Source: an uncultured Clostridia bacterium (GTDB taxonomy: Bacteria; Bacillota; Clostridia; UMGS1883). From it: DNA of 64,000 bases. Location of the stretch: assembly GCA_934454525.1 (NCBI GenBank), contig CAKSFM010000013.1, positions 20,977 through 84,976 of the forward strand, read 5' to 3'. Below are positions 18,330 to 27,097 of the stretch, in pieces. Positions within the stretch are counted from its first letter, which is position 1; each line of letters opens with the position of its first letter. A model generated the notes under the pieces. It saw only the letters and a list, made by a program, of their open reading frames with translations. It was not told the DNA's origin and did not search any database. Made by a program: the position numbers and the translations under genes.

Positions 18330-19760
18330 TTATTTGCTTTCATATTCAAGCGGTGCACCGTGACCGCCGAATATAAGCCATTTACCCGGTTCAAGGAGTT
18401 TTTTTATCTCCCCGCGCTCAAGCGCCGCAAGCGCAGGGTCAGTATCAACAGACGTCATCAGAAACGGCGCAAGACTGTTGAATTTAGCCTGTTCGCGTGT
18501 GAATCCCTTTATGTTCACAATAATATCGCCGGTAAAGAGTATTCGTTTTTTTCTCTCGATAAAAACAGTTTCTCCGCGCACATGACCGCCGCGTGCCTCA
18601 TAACATTCAAAGCAAAGCTCCCCGAAATCGAGCGATCCGATAAATTCCGTCAATCCGTCAATATCGCCGCTTTTTCCGCCGATAACGCAAAGCCTGTCCA
18701 CGTCCACCGGCTTATAATGCGAAAGAATTTTGCTTATACGGACATACGGCGCGTGAAACGGATTGCGCTCCCTGAGGTTCGGACTGCCCTCATTATCACA
18801 TATAAAATTATCACTGCACTTTTTGCTCACATAGATTTCATCAAAGCAATCCGCAAGTCCGATATGGTCAACATCGGCATGGGTAATCAGCAGCGCTTTG
18901 TTCATGCTTTCGAAATCGTGATAAATCTTTTTGATTTCCTTTAAGGTTTCATCGCGGTAGCATGAGAATCCGCCGTCAATGCACAAAAGCTTCTCCCCTG
19001 TTTCCAAAAGGCAAACATTGCTGCCGCACGGCGGTTCAATCAGTGTTATTTTTGTACCGCCGCAGTCAAACCCGGACGCTCTCGCGCAAAAGGCCTCTCC
19101 CTTATAGCGCATAAGTCCTTCGGCAAACTTGCCGATGTAGTCAAAGGTCTTGTACGGCGGCTCATTTTTCTTGGTGAGAATATCCATTATTAAATTGGAA
19201 TCAATCATAATACCGCGCTTTTCCTTTTCCCCAAGGTGATTCAGCTCGGCAATTTTGTTTGCGAACGAAACGTAGAAAACAGTGTTATCAAGTGAAATTC
19301 CGAGCGGATTATAATTGATTATTCTCAAATCGCAAAGCTCCGAGGTCCTTTTCAGCAGCTCCGAAATATCGCCGCCCTCGCGCACAAAAAGACCCATGCG
19401 GAAATTCTGCCAGCCGCTGCCGTCCTCCTGAGAATTGAGATAGGATATATTAATATTATATTTTTCGATAAGCTCCAGAACCGGCTCAAGCGTTCCCGGA
19501 ACATCGCGCAGGTGAAACTCAATTAAGATAACATTCCCGGTTTCCGCAGAATCGGGCAGATAACCGATTTCACGCAGGTGCGCGGTTGCGTCCTTCATGG
19601 CGGCGCGCTCTCCCTCCGCTTCTATAAAAAGCATGTGCGAATCAACCGCTTTATTGTAGCTCACGCGCGTGACATTAAGTCCGAGCTGTGCAAAAACCTT
19701 GCTCGCCGTCAGAAATGCGCCCACCTTGTTTGGCATTGTTGTTGCAAATGTTTTTTTCAT
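18330..19760 (-). CDS. ACT-ACT-metallo-beta-lactamase fusion protein
   Basis: 476 residues with an unusual order. An ACT-like domain (MPNKVGAFLTASKVFAQLGL) and a second one (EFHLRDVPGTLEPVLELIEK) fill about the first 160 residues. A linker leads to a metallo-beta-lactamase fold from about residue 220. That fold contains KLLCIDGGFSCYRDE, the metal motif THADVDHIGLAD (HxDxDH rather than the commoner HxHxDH), GGHVRGETVF and LFTGDIIVN. ACT domains bind small ligands, often amino acids, and control attached enzymes; the hydrolase part would then be ligand-regulated. The substrate is unknown. The stop overlaps the start of this gene's upstream neighbour by one base (TGATG-type coupling with the amidohydrolase gene at 19760), so both are made together. 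Confidence 0.75.
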   Translation of the reverse strand: MKKTFATTMPNKVGAFLTASKVFAQLGLNVTRVSYNKAVDSHMLFIEAEGERAAMKDATAHLREIGYLPDSAETGNVILIEFHLRDVPGTLEPVLELIEKYNINISYLNSQEDGSGWQNFRMGLFVREGGDISELLKRTSELCDLRIINYNPLGISLDNTVFYVSFANKIAELNHLGEKEKRGIMIDSNLIMDILTKKNEPPYKTFDYIGKFAEGLMRYKGEAFCARASGFDCGGTKITLIEPPCGSNVCLLETGEKLLCIDGGFSCYRDETLKEIKKIYHDFESMNKALLITHADVDHIGLADCFDEIYVSKKCSDNFICDNEGSPNLRERNPFHAPYVRISKILSHYKPVDVDRLCVIGGKSGDIDGLTEFIGSLDFGELCFECYEARGGHVRGETVFIERKKRILFTGDIIVNIKGFTREQAKFNSLAPFLMTSVDTDPALAALERGEIKKLLEPGKWLIFGGHGAPLEYESK

Positions 19761-20548
19761 TATAAAGACAGCAGCCTTTCCGCATTTTTATACATGATTT
19801 TTTCTTTTTCCTCATCTGTCAGCACAAGGGAAAGAAGTTTTTCCGCCTCGTCCGCAAGATGAACAGCAGGATAATCTGTTCCGAAAAGAACCCTGTCCGC
19901 TCCGTGTGCGCGAATCATTTCTACCATTTTTTCGGGCGATACTGCCTGCATGGTGCTCGATGTATCGACATACAGATTTTTTCCGAGGAGATATTTTGCG
20001 TCGCTGTTCCACTTGCTGTAGCCGCCCATATGCGCGGCTACAAAGGTGTGCTCCGGGAATATTTCCAACACACGTGCAAGCCTGCGCGGAGCAGAGAAGT
20101 CAAGCGTTTCATCGCCGACATGCAGCACAATCGGATAATCCTCACCGATTGCTTCATACATTTTAAGCGCCTTGTCATCATCGATATTAAACCGCTGAAA
20201 GTCCGGATGGAACTTAAAACCCTTAAGTCCGAAATCTTTTATTCGGCGAACTTCACCGCAAACATCCTCATAATCGGGATGAACTGACCCGAAAACAATA
20301 AAACGCTCGTCATCAATTGACATAAGGAAGTCATTGTTCACAACAACCTGCGAGGGTTTCGTTGGGGTGGAAAACAAAACAGCGCGGTAAAAATGCGAAT
20401 ATTCCATATTGGCTTTCATGTCATCAAGCGTTCCCTTGCAATCCCAGGGCATATGGTAATGCTTTTCGAGATTTTCAATTGCAAGGTGCGCAATTTTCGG
20501 ATTAAAAACGTGTGCGTGAAAGTCAATTATTTTTTTTACGGTTGTCAA
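19760..20548 (-). CDS. Amidohydrolase-2-family metal-dependent hydrolase
   Basis: 262 residues, a full TIM barrel of the amidohydrolase-2 type. Blocks in order: IIDFHAHVF (first HxH metal pair), GLKGFKFHPDFQRFNIDD, PIVLHVGDE, TFVAAHMGGY and RVLFGTDYPAVH (the conserved Asp). Such enzymes are decarboxylases, lactonases or hydrolases of small acids; uronate-derived lactones are one possibility in this setting. It is the first gene of the minus-strand run down to rhaA and has its own promoter. An intact relative of the broken amidohydrolase at 13600-14101. Confidence 0.82.
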   Translation of the reverse strand: MTTVKKIIDFHAHVFNPKIAHLAIENLEKHYHMPWDCKGTLDDMKANMEYSHFYRAVLFSTPTKPSQVVVNNDFLMSIDDERFIVFGSVHPDYEDVCGEVRRIKDFGLKGFKFHPDFQRFNIDDDKALKMYEAIGEDYPIVLHVGDETLDFSAPRRLARVLEIFPEHTFVAAHMGGYSKWNSDAKYLLGKNLYVDTSSTMQAVSPEKMVEMIRAHGADRVLFGTDYPAVHLADEAEKLLSLVLTDEEKEKIMYKNAERLLSL

Positions 20549-20581
20549 TTTTACCCTCTCCCTCGGATTTTTTCAAGGCGT

Positions 20582-20610
20582 ATTATACAGCATTATGCGC
20601 TTTTTTGCAA
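20582..20610 (-). promoter_or_regulatory. Sigma-A-type promoter of the amidohydrolase operon
   Basis: On the minus strand TTGCAA (20610-20605), a 17-base spacer and a perfect TATAAT (20587-20582) lie about 35 bases upstream of the start codon at 20548. Confidence 0.6.
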
Positions 20611-20691
20611 TATTACCGCGGAAAATCGTCAAAAAAAGTGAATAATATAATCCCGGGCAAGCGTTTTATGCCATATTTTTTAAAAATTAAC

Positions 20692-20720
20692 TTGAATTAT
20701 ACTATGATATGTATTATACT
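20692..20720 (+). promoter_or_regulatory. Sigma-A-type promoter of trkA
   Basis: TTGAAT (20692-20697), 17-base spacer, TATACT (20715-20720) on the plus strand, followed by about 85 bases of leader before the trkA ATG. Confidence 0.6.
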
Positions 20721-20804
20721 GGTCTGGGCATAAAAAGACCCGTTTATCGTGATAATATTAACAAAGGCGGAGGCGTCCGCCAAGCAAAGAAAGGTAAATG
20801 ATTT

Positions 20805-22163
20805 ATGAACATAATTATTGTCGGATGCGGAAAGGTCGGGCAAACGCTTGCCGAAAGGCTCAGCCGCGAAGAAGGACACAATGTGACGGTCGTTGATACC
20901 AAAAGCTCCATCATTCGCGAGCTGACGGGAGCGCTTGACATCATCGGTGTTGAGGGCAGCGGTGCCAGCCTTGAAACATTGCTTGAAGCAGGCATTAAGG
21001 ACGCTGATATTCTGATTGCCGTAACCGATTCCGATGAAATTAATCTGCTGACGTGCTTCATCGCTAAAAAATCCGGTGACTGCGGCACAATTGCAAGAGT
21101 GCGCAAACCTGAATACGGCAGGGAGCTGATTCTTTTCAAGGAAGATCTCGGACTTGCAATGATTATCAATCCCGAGCAGGCTGCAGCAGCTGAAATTGCA
21201 AGAGTGCTGAGATTTCCCTCGGCAATCCAGATTGACACGTTTGCGAAAGGCAGAGTGGAAATACTCAAATTCAGAGTTTCCGAGGATTCGGTTCTTGCGG
21301 GGTTAAGTCTTGCGGAGCTGCGCCCGAAGCTCGGCTGCAATGTGCTTGTGTGCGGAGTTGAGCGAGGAGATGAGGTTTTCATTCCCGGCGGTGAGTTTGT
21401 TATCCGAAGCGGTGACCGTTTGAGCTTTGTTTCGGAAATAAAAAGCGGAACGGCGTTTTTTAAGAAGATCGGAATAAAAACAAATAAGGTGAGAAATTCA
21501 ATAATTGTCGGCGGAAGTGACACTGCATTTTACCTTGCAAAGCTCCTTATTCAGTCCGGAATCAGCGTTAAAATCATTGAAAAGGACACGGCGCGCTGCG
21601 AATTCCTTTGCCAGAAGCTGCCGAAAGCCATAATTGTGAACGGAGACGGAAGTGACAGTTCCGTCCTTTCGGAGGAAGGGATTGAAAGCGCCGAGTCATT
21701 CGTTGCGCTGACCAATATTGATGAAGAAAATATTTTAATCTCGTTATATGCCCGCAGCAGAACAAAGGGCAAGATAATAACAAAAATAAACAGGATTGCA
21801 TTTGACGATGTTATAAACGGACTTGACCTTGACACAACAATCTGCCCGAAGAATATTACCGCGGAAAATATTGTTAAGTTTGTGCGCGCAAAAAATAACT
21901 CCATCGGAAGCAATATTGAAACCATGCATATGATTCTCGGTGACAAGGCGGAAGCGCTTGAATTCAGGATACGGGAAAAGACGCCGCTTGTCGGAATTCC
22001 GCTGGAGAAGCTGCGCCTTAAGGATAACACGCTTATCGCGTGCATTAACCGCGGCGGAACAATTATTAATCCCTGCGGTAAAGACACAATGGAGGTCGGT
22101 GACACCGTTATCGTGGTAACGGCAAAAATCGGCTTTAAGGATATCCGTGATATTCTTCTGTAG
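20805..22163 (+). CDS. trkA: Trk potassium uptake system NAD-binding protein TrkA
   Basis: 452 residues in the normal TrkA arrangement of two RCK halves. Each begins with a Rossmann NAD-binding motif (MNIIIVGCGKVGQTLAERLS, and NSIIVGGSDTAFYLAKLL near residue 230). Each also has a C-terminal RCK_C ligand-binding part (VLAGLSLAELRPKLGCNVLV and PLVGIPLEKLRLKDNTLIAC). TrkA sits on the cytoplasmic face of the TrkH channel and gates potassium uptake according to nucleotides. The gene is followed 15 bases later by trkH, as usual. AAAGGTAAATG precedes the start. Confidence 0.95.
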   Translation: MNIIIVGCGKVGQTLAERLSREEGHNVTVVDTKSSIIRELTGALDIIGVEGSGASLETLLEAGIKDADILIAVTDSDEINLLTCFIAKKSGDCGTIARVRKPEYGRELILFKEDLGLAMIINPEQAAAAEIARVLRFPSAIQIDTFAKGRVEILKFRVSEDSVLAGLSLAELRPKLGCNVLVCGVERGDEVFIPGGEFVIRSGDRLSFVSEIKSGTAFFKKIGIKTNKVRNSIIVGGSDTAFYLAKLLIQSGISVKIIEKDTARCEFLCQKLPKAIIVNGDGSDSSVLSEEGIESAESFVALTNIDEENILISLYARSRTKGKIITKINRIAFDDVINGLDLDTTICPKNITAENIVKFVRAKNNSIGSNIETMHMILGDKAEALEFRIREKTPLVGIPLEKLRLKDNTLIACINRGGTIINPCGKDTMEVGDTVIVVTAKIGFKDIRDILL

Positions 22164-22178
22164 GGAGATGACTGATTA

Positions 22179-23618
22179 ATGAATTTTAAAGCAATAAAAA
22201 ACACTCTCGGTCTTGTACTGATGTTCGAGGCCGCATGTTTGCTGCTGCCGCTTATATGCGCCGCTGTATATAAAGAAAAAGACTGTGTGCTGATATTTGC
22301 GCTTTGCTGCGCAATTTGCCTCGGCGTTGGACTTTTAATGCAGATAAATCCGCCGAAAGATAAAAAAATATATGCTAAGGACGGATATGTTATCGTTGCA
22401 CTCAGCTGGATAATAATGAGTCTTTTCGGTGCAATTCCGTTCATGCTCACGAAAACAACCGCAAGCTTTGCCGACGCGCTTTTTGAAACCGTATCCGGTT
22501 TTACAACAACCGGCGCTTCAATCCTGCCCGATCTTGACGTTGTGCCGAGAAGTATTCTTTTCTGGCGCAGTTTTTCGCACTGGATCGGCGGAATGGGCGT
22601 TCTTGTATTTCTTGTTGCGCTGTTTCCGCTTTCCGGCGGCAGCAATATGCACATTCTCAAAGCGGAAAGTCCCGGACCTGCCGTGAGCAAGCTCGTTCCC
22701 AAGGTCCGTTCAACGGCAAAAATTCTTTATGCAATTTATTTTGCTTTCACCGTTTTGGAAATTGTGCTTCTGCTGCTCGGCGGCGCTTCCCCGTTTGACG
22801 CGCTCACCCTCAGCTTCGGCACGGCAGGCACAGGCGGCTTTGCTGTTCTCAATTCCGGACTTGCCGATTATTCGTCATATATTCAGATTGTGATAACAGT
22901 GTTTATGATTATATTTGGCGTTGATTTTTCGCTATACTATCTTGTTCTGTGCGGCAAGGCAAAAACCGCGGTCAAATCAGAGGAGCTGCACGGCTATCTT
23001 GCAATAATTGCAGCATCGATTGCGCTCATTGCATTTAACTGCCGCGGTCTTTTTGCAAGTGCAGCCGAAGCAATCAAGCACAGCGCATTTCAGGTTGCTT
23101 CAATCATCACAACAACCGGTTACTCAACAGTTGACTTTGACCTTTGGCCGCAGCTTTCGAAAACAATTCTCGTTGCACTGATGTTTGTGGGCGCCTGCGC
23201 CGGAAGCACCGGCGGCGGTATGAAAGTTTCGAGAATTATCATTGCATTTAAAAGCATTATAAAGGAAATCAAGGTTACCGCGCACCCGAAAGTCACCTAT
23301 AAAATATGCATGAACGGCAGAATGGTCGAGCATGAAACCGTGCGCGCTGTAAATGCTTATCTTGTGGCATATTTCTTCATTCTTATTTTCTCAGTGCTTA
23401 TAATCAGCATTGACAATCTTGACTTCACCTCTAACGTAACGGCGGTTATTTCTGCGATGAACAATATCGGACCCGGTCTTTCAAAGGTCGGACCGGTGAG
23501 AAATTTCTCCGTTTACTCTCCCCTGTCAACTCTTGTGCTGACGTTTGATATGCTTGCCGGAAGGCTTGAAATTTTCCCGATACTTGTACTGTTTTCGCCC
23601 TACACATGGAAGGAGTAA
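22179..23618 (+). CDS. trkH: Trk potassium uptake membrane channel TrkH
   Basis: 479 residues of integral membrane protein with the four selectivity-filter loops of the Trk/Ktr family visible: FETVSGFTTTGASIL, SFGTAGTGGFAVL, VASIITTTGYSTVDF and SAMNNIGPGLSKVGP. Hydrophobic helices flank each loop. It forms the potassium-translocating pore partnered by TrkA. The last codons overlap the ribosome binding site of the GH28 gene, an unusual coupling of ion transport and polysaccharide breakdown. Confidence 0.95.
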   Translation: MNFKAIKNTLGLVLMFEAACLLLPLICAAVYKEKDCVLIFALCCAICLGVGLLMQINPPKDKKIYAKDGYVIVALSWIIMSLFGAIPFMLTKTTASFADALFETVSGFTTTGASILPDLDVVPRSILFWRSFSHWIGGMGVLVFLVALFPLSGGSNMHILKAESPGPAVSKLVPKVRSTAKILYAIYFAFTVLEIVLLLLGGASPFDALTLSFGTAGTGGFAVLNSGLADYSSYIQIVITVFMIIFGVDFSLYYLVLCGKAKTAVKSEELHGYLAIIAASIALIAFNCRGLFASAAEAIKHSAFQVASIITTTGYSTVDFDLWPQLSKTILVALMFVGACAGSTGGGMKVSRIIIAFKSIIKEIKVTAHPKVTYKICMNGRMVEHETVRAVNAYLVAYFFILIFSVLIISIDNLDFTSNVTAVISAMNNIGPGLSKVGPVRNFSVYSPLSTLVLTFDMLAGRLEIFPILVLFSPYTWKE

Positions 23619-23623
23619 GTTTC

Positions 23624-24883
23624 ATGACAGAAAACGGTTTTTTCCCGGACGGAACACCGATTGACGATTGGTTCTGCGATGCAAAAGTGCCGCAGCTTTC
23701 GCAGCTCGGACAGCGTTATGTGCTGACCGATTACGGAATTTTGGATGACGGACGCGTTCACACGCAGGAAATACAGTCGCTTATTGACGAAGCTGCCGAA
23801 AACGGCGGCGGTGTTATAGTTGTACCCGGCGGCACATACCTTACGGGCGCACTGTTTTTCCGGCAGGGCGTGAATCTTTATATCTCCGGGGGCGGAACGC
23901 TTAAAGGCAGCGATGATATATCCGATTACCCTGTCACCGATTCGCGGATTGAGGGCGAATCCTGCAAATATTTTGCGGCGCTTATAAATGCCGACGGGTT
24001 GGACGGCTTCACCGTTTGCGGAAAAGGCACGATTGACGGCAACGGACTGCGTTCATGGAAAGCTTTCTGGATTCGCAGAGAATGGAATCCGAACTGCACC
24101 AACAAGGATGAACAGCGGCCGCGCCTGATATTTTTATCAAATTGCCGAAATGTAACAATTGCCGGACTGAATCTTCAGAATTCGCACTTTTGGACAAATC
24201 ATCTGTACAAATGCAGCAGAGTAAAATATATCGGCTGCCGCATCTTCTCTCCGCAAAAACCTGTTCCCGCACCAAGCACCGATGCTGTTGATATTGATGT
24301 TTGCAGCGATGTTCTGATAAAGGACTGCTATCTTGAGGTAAATGATGATTCCGTTGTGCTTAAAGGCGGCAAAGGACCGTGGGCAGACAGCGCTCCCGAA
24401 AACGGCTCAAACGAAAGGATTATTGTTGAGGACTGTACATACGGCTTTTGCCACGGCTGCCTGACGTGCGGTTCGGAATCGGTGCACAACAGAAATATAA
24501 TTGTGCGCAGACTTAAGATTGACCGCGCCGTTAATCTTCTGTGGTTCAAAATGCGCCCCGACACACCTCAGCTTTACGAATATATAATGCTTGAAGATGT
24601 TTCCGGTATTGTGAAGCATTTTATTGATATTCATCCGTGGACGCAGTTTTATGACCTTAAAGGACGCGCGGATACTCCGCTTTCATATGCGGAAAATATA
24701 ACCGTTAAAAATTGCAGCGTTGACTGCGATGTTTACTTTTCCGTTGAGCCGAACGAAGCGCAGTACCGTCTTTCGGACTTCACATTTGAAAATCTTAATA
24801 TAACGGCAAACGAAAGCGGTTTTAATGAATCCGCAGTAAGGAATATGAAAACGTCTGACATTTCGGTTGAAATAAAACCATGA
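23624..24883 (+). CDS. GH28 polygalacturonase-family glycoside hydrolase
   Basis: From ATG 23624 (GGAAGGAG eight bases before it, formed by the end of trkH) the product has 419 residues and no signal peptide. The parallel beta-helix carries the GH28 signature blocks APSTDAVDIDVC (Asp of the NTD motif), VNDDSVVLKGG (the Asp pair) and GFCHGCLTCGSES (the His of GHG). The usual opening is also present: LDDGRVHTQEIQSLIDEAAE and GGGVIVVPGGTYLTGAL. It should cleave galacturonic-acid linkages, probably of imported pectic oligosaccharides since it is cytoplasmic. The upstream in-frame ATG 23606 lies inside trkH and lacks its own ribosome binding site. A very strong terminator follows. Confidence 0.9.
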   Translation: MTENGFFPDGTPIDDWFCDAKVPQLSQLGQRYVLTDYGILDDGRVHTQEIQSLIDEAAENGGGVIVVPGGTYLTGALFFRQGVNLYISGGGTLKGSDDISDYPVTDSRIEGESCKYFAALINADGLDGFTVCGKGTIDGNGLRSWKAFWIRREWNPNCTNKDEQRPRLIFLSNCRNVTIAGLNLQNSHFWTNHLYKCSRVKYIGCRIFSPQKPVPAPSTDAVDIDVCSDVLIKDCYLEVNDDSVVLKGGKGPWADSAPENGSNERIIVEDCTYGFCHGCLTCGSESVHNRNIIVRRLKIDRAVNLLWFKMRPDTPQLYEYIMLEDVSGIVKHFIDIHPWTQFYDLKGRADTPLSYAENITVKNCSVDCDVYFSVEPNEAQYRLSDFTFENLNITANESGFNESAVRNMKTSDISVEIKP

Positions 24884-24932
24884 ATAAAGGATTGCGGCAA
24901 AATGTGATTTCATTTTGCCGCAATCCTTTATT
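24883..24932 (+). terminator. Strong Rho-independent terminator after the GH28 gene
   Basis: A perfect 22-base-pair stem (24883-24904 with 24911-24932) around a six-base loop. The stem begins with AATAAAGG, so A- and T-runs lie at both ends and it can act in both directions; a minus-strand gene scrap ends just beyond it. Confidence 0.85.
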
Positions 24933-24956
24933 TGCCGGGTATATTCTTTTTTACAG

Positions 24957-25239
24957 CTATTTTTTAAAATCCAAACGCACGATTTTCATTTTCATTATAT
25001 TATCGCCGATTTTAGCCAAAAACCGAAAAAAGCCATTGACGGACGGATATTTCAAATCGCTGTACCCAAGCATATAACCGCGGCTTGAAGCGCTGATGCA
25101 TCCGCTGCAAAAAGAAAAATCTTTTTTCACATCCGAAACACAAAAATATGCGTTAACGTTTTTTATTTCTGCTGCTTTGATCCATGTCTTTGCTATCAGT
25201 TTTACCGCTGACTTCCCTGCGGCGTCAAATACCAGTCTG
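24957..25239 (-). pseudogene. Unidentified C-terminal gene fragment
   Basis: A minus-strand frame without start codon reads LVFDAAGKSAVKLIAKTWIK, then YFCVSDVKKDFSFCSGCISA, GYMLGYSDLKYPSVNGFFRF and LAKIGDNIMKMKIVRLDF before the stop. It looks like real coding sequence (alternating hydrophobic pattern, no internal stop over about 94 codons) but I do not recognise the family. It lies directly behind the metallo-beta-lactamase pseudogene in another frame, so it may be that gene's frameshifted rest or a second deleted gene. Confidence 0.45.
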
Positions 25240-25561
25240 CCGCCTTTTTGAACAGTCCCGGACTGTCCGCCTCAACCGCGCCGACATGATCAGTGTCCTG
25301 ATGCGTGATAAGAATATGCCCGACCGATTTCGGCTCGATTCAAAGCCAGCTCATTTTTTCCGCAAGACGGTCATAGTTGTAACCGGCATCTATCATAATC
25401 GTGGTATCACCCTTGCGATAGAAAAAAATGTTTGCGACCCATTCACGCACACAAGCAACGTTTTCATCAATCCACCCTGTGTTCAGTGGTTTGAAAATCT
25501 CTTTTCCGCGATACATTCTGCTCATTGATTTTCTCTGAAATTCCGTTGCTTTTTTTGACAT
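25236..25561 (-). pseudogene. Metallo-beta-lactamase-fold hydrolase, broken
   Basis: Starting at ATG 25561 (AGAGGAAAGCAT before it): MSKKATEFQRKSMSRMYRGK, IFKPLNTGWIDENVACVREW, VANIFFYRKGDTTIMIDAGY, then MSWL and a TGA where a Gly codon is expected. The frame continues IEPKSVGHILITHQDTDHVG AVEADSPGLFKKA, with the metal motif THQDTDHVG, and is lost soon after. Thus one in-frame stop and loss of the C-terminal half. Related lactonase-type hydrolases are about 280 residues. Confidence 0.7.
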
Positions 25562-25699
25562 ATGCTTTCCTCTTTTCACAGGATACGGCTGTTTTTATAT
25601 CAAAACGATATTTTTATATACTATAATTATATCACGCAACTTCTTATTTTTCAATAATTTTATACGCAAAATAATGCTGTTATGCCTAAATGCAAATTA

Positions 25700-25756
25700 A
25701 ATTTAAGACACGGCAATGCGACCGCACAAAACGCTGCATTACCGTGTCCTTAAATT
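25700..25756 (-). terminator. Terminator after greA
   Basis: AATTTAAGACACGGCAATGC (25700-25719) pairs almost completely with 25736-25756, with one bulge. It follows the greA stop by five bases and runs into an AT-rich tail. Confidence 0.7.
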
Positions 25757-25760
25757 AGCT

Positions 25761-26240
25761 TTACTTTCTTGAAATTCCGATTATTTCATACTCAATTCTG
25801 CCCATCGGAGCTTCAACCGTCACAACCTCACCGAGCTTGTGACCGAGAAGCGCATTTCCCACGGGCGATTCATCGGAAATTTTGCCCTCCATCGGATCTG
25901 CCTCGGTTGAGCCGACAATTGAGTACTCCTCCTCTGACCCGTCCGCGCAATCCTTAACCTTAACCTTTGCGCCGACCGAAACAACATCGGTTGCGATATT
26001 ATCCTCATCAATAACCTTTGCATTATTGAGTATATTTTCAATCTCAACAATTCTTGCCTCGATTTCAGCCTGTTCGTTTTTAGCTTCATCATATTCACTG
26101 TTCTCCGAAAGGTCACCGAACGAAAGCGCGCGCTTGATTGCCGCTGTGTTTTCCTTTCTTCTGACCGTTTTGAGATTCTCAAGCTCGTCCTGAAGCTTCT
26201 GCAAGCCTTCGCTTGTAAGTAAAACCTGTTTTGCTGCCAT
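25761..26240 (-). CDS. greA: Transcription elongation factor GreA
   Basis: 159 residues from ATG 26240 (MAAKQVLLTSEGLQKLQDEL). The protein has the N-terminal coiled coil with the acidic tip (ALSFGDLSENSEYDEAKNEQ) and the C-terminal FKBP-like domain (LLGHKLGEVVTVEAPMGRIE YEIIGI). GreA enters the RNA polymerase secondary channel and stimulates cleavage of backtracked transcripts. The ATG seven codons upstream (26261) lacks a ribosome binding site of its own; AGAGG lies at a good distance from 26240. Usually near lysS or dusB in Clostridia; neither is here. Confidence 0.95.
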   Translation of the reverse strand: MAAKQVLLTSEGLQKLQDELENLKTVRRKENTAAIKRALSFGDLSENSEYDEAKNEQAEIEARIVEIENILNNAKVIDEDNIATDVVSVGAKVKVKDCADGSEEEYSIVGSTEADPMEGKISDESPVGNALLGHKLGEVVTVEAPMGRIEYEIIGISRK

Positions 26241-26287
26241 GATCGAATAACCTCTTTTCATTTTTTCCTATTCATGTTATTTTAACA

Positions 26288-27046
26288 TTAAAAAAGCGAT
26301 GTGTCAAGCAAAAAAACTCCGTTTTCACCGTTATTTATTTCAATGCTTGCATCATTTGCCGGAACAATGCGCAGAAACGAATACAGCGCCGCAGTCGGCA
26401 CTCCGCCCCAAAGCGCGGTGAATGAATCCGCCTGTCCGTCATAAATGCAGAAATTTTCTATATTATACACATTGGCGCCGCTGCCGCGCACAAGGCTGAG
26501 CACCGGATAACTTGTGAAATTTACGGACGCATCGTTCTCGCCTTTTATAATCATCACATCGTCCTTTTCATTGTAGTTAAGCGACGGAATGTGCCTTACG
26601 ACCGTTCCGTACTTGAAATACAATTCATCGTACAGTACGCTTTTTGCCGGCAAGGGCGAAACCACCGTAAATAACCGCGCACAGCCGCGGATTTTATCTA
26701 TAATTCTTGCCGCCGTATCGCTCTGCGCCAACACATATATTTCAGAAAGCGGAAACTTCAGCCTGCTTTTCGCCGCAATGGAACGCACTGCCTTTTCAAT
26801 TATCGCAAGCGAAGTCGGAAGCGTTACCGCAGAATATTTTTTTACATACTGCTTGGTGAGCTTCATTTTCGCCATTTCACTGTCGGGCATGATTTTTCTT
26901 CCGCCGGCATATTTCACAACTTTCTTAAGTGAACGCACATTGTCGCGCACATAAAAAACATCGGCTGCACCTGTGCGTTCAAACTGCGGATTAACTGAAA
27001 AAAGTCCGCGTTTTTTCAGCGGCTTTACTATAACAGCATCATACAT
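26288..27046 (-). CDS. Conserved hypothetical protein with hairpin-sequestered start
   Basis: 252 residues (MYDAVIVKPLKKRGLFSVNP), no signal peptide or membrane segment. Segments such as GGRKIMPDSEMAKMKLTKQY and VTLPTSLAIIEKAVRSIAAK suggest an alpha/beta cytoplasmic protein. I recognise no domain or catalytic motif and propose no function. The main point is regulatory: the Shine-Dalgarno AGGGGGG lies wholly within a perfect 11-base-pair stem immediately upstream. The gene is followed by greA in the same direction, 47 bases away. Confidence 0.7.
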   Translation of the reverse strand: MYDAVIVKPLKKRGLFSVNPQFERTGAADVFYVRDNVRSLKKVVKYAGGRKIMPDSEMAKMKLTKQYVKKYSAVTLPTSLAIIEKAVRSIAAKSRLKFPLSEIYVLAQSDTAARIIDKIRGCARLFTVVSPLPAKSVLYDELYFKYGTVVRHIPSLNYNEKDDVMIIKGENDASVNFTSYPVLSLVRGSGANVYNIENFCIYDGQADSFTALWGGVPTAALYSFLRIVPANDASIEINNGENGVFLLDTSLF

Positions 27047-27051
27047 ATGCT

Positions 27052-27090
27052 TATCCCCCCTGTGACAATATATTCGCCGCAGGGGGGATA
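27052..27090 (-). promoter_or_regulatory. Shine-Dalgarno-sequestering hairpin
   Basis: TATCCCCCCTG (27052-27062) and CAGGGGGGATA (27080-27090) are perfectly complementary, with a 17-base loop. On the minus-strand mRNA the 3' arm contains AGGGGGG, the ribosome binding site for ATG 27046, six or seven bases away. Folding would block initiation. It also lies eight bases after the stop of the upstream gene, so it might double as a weak terminator, but there is no T-run after it. Confidence 0.6.
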
Positions 27091-27097
27091 TATTATT

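Noticed and set aside
20744..22702. Long minus-strand open frames opposite trkA and trkH (259 and 383 codons)
   Set aside because: Both are antisense to strongly conserved genes, rich in Ser/Pro/Arg as expected of shadow frames, and lack ribosome binding sites.
25184..25528. Plus-strand frame over the hydrolase pseudogene
   Set aside because: The minus strand carries clear metallo-beta-lactamase motifs; the plus frame is a shadow.
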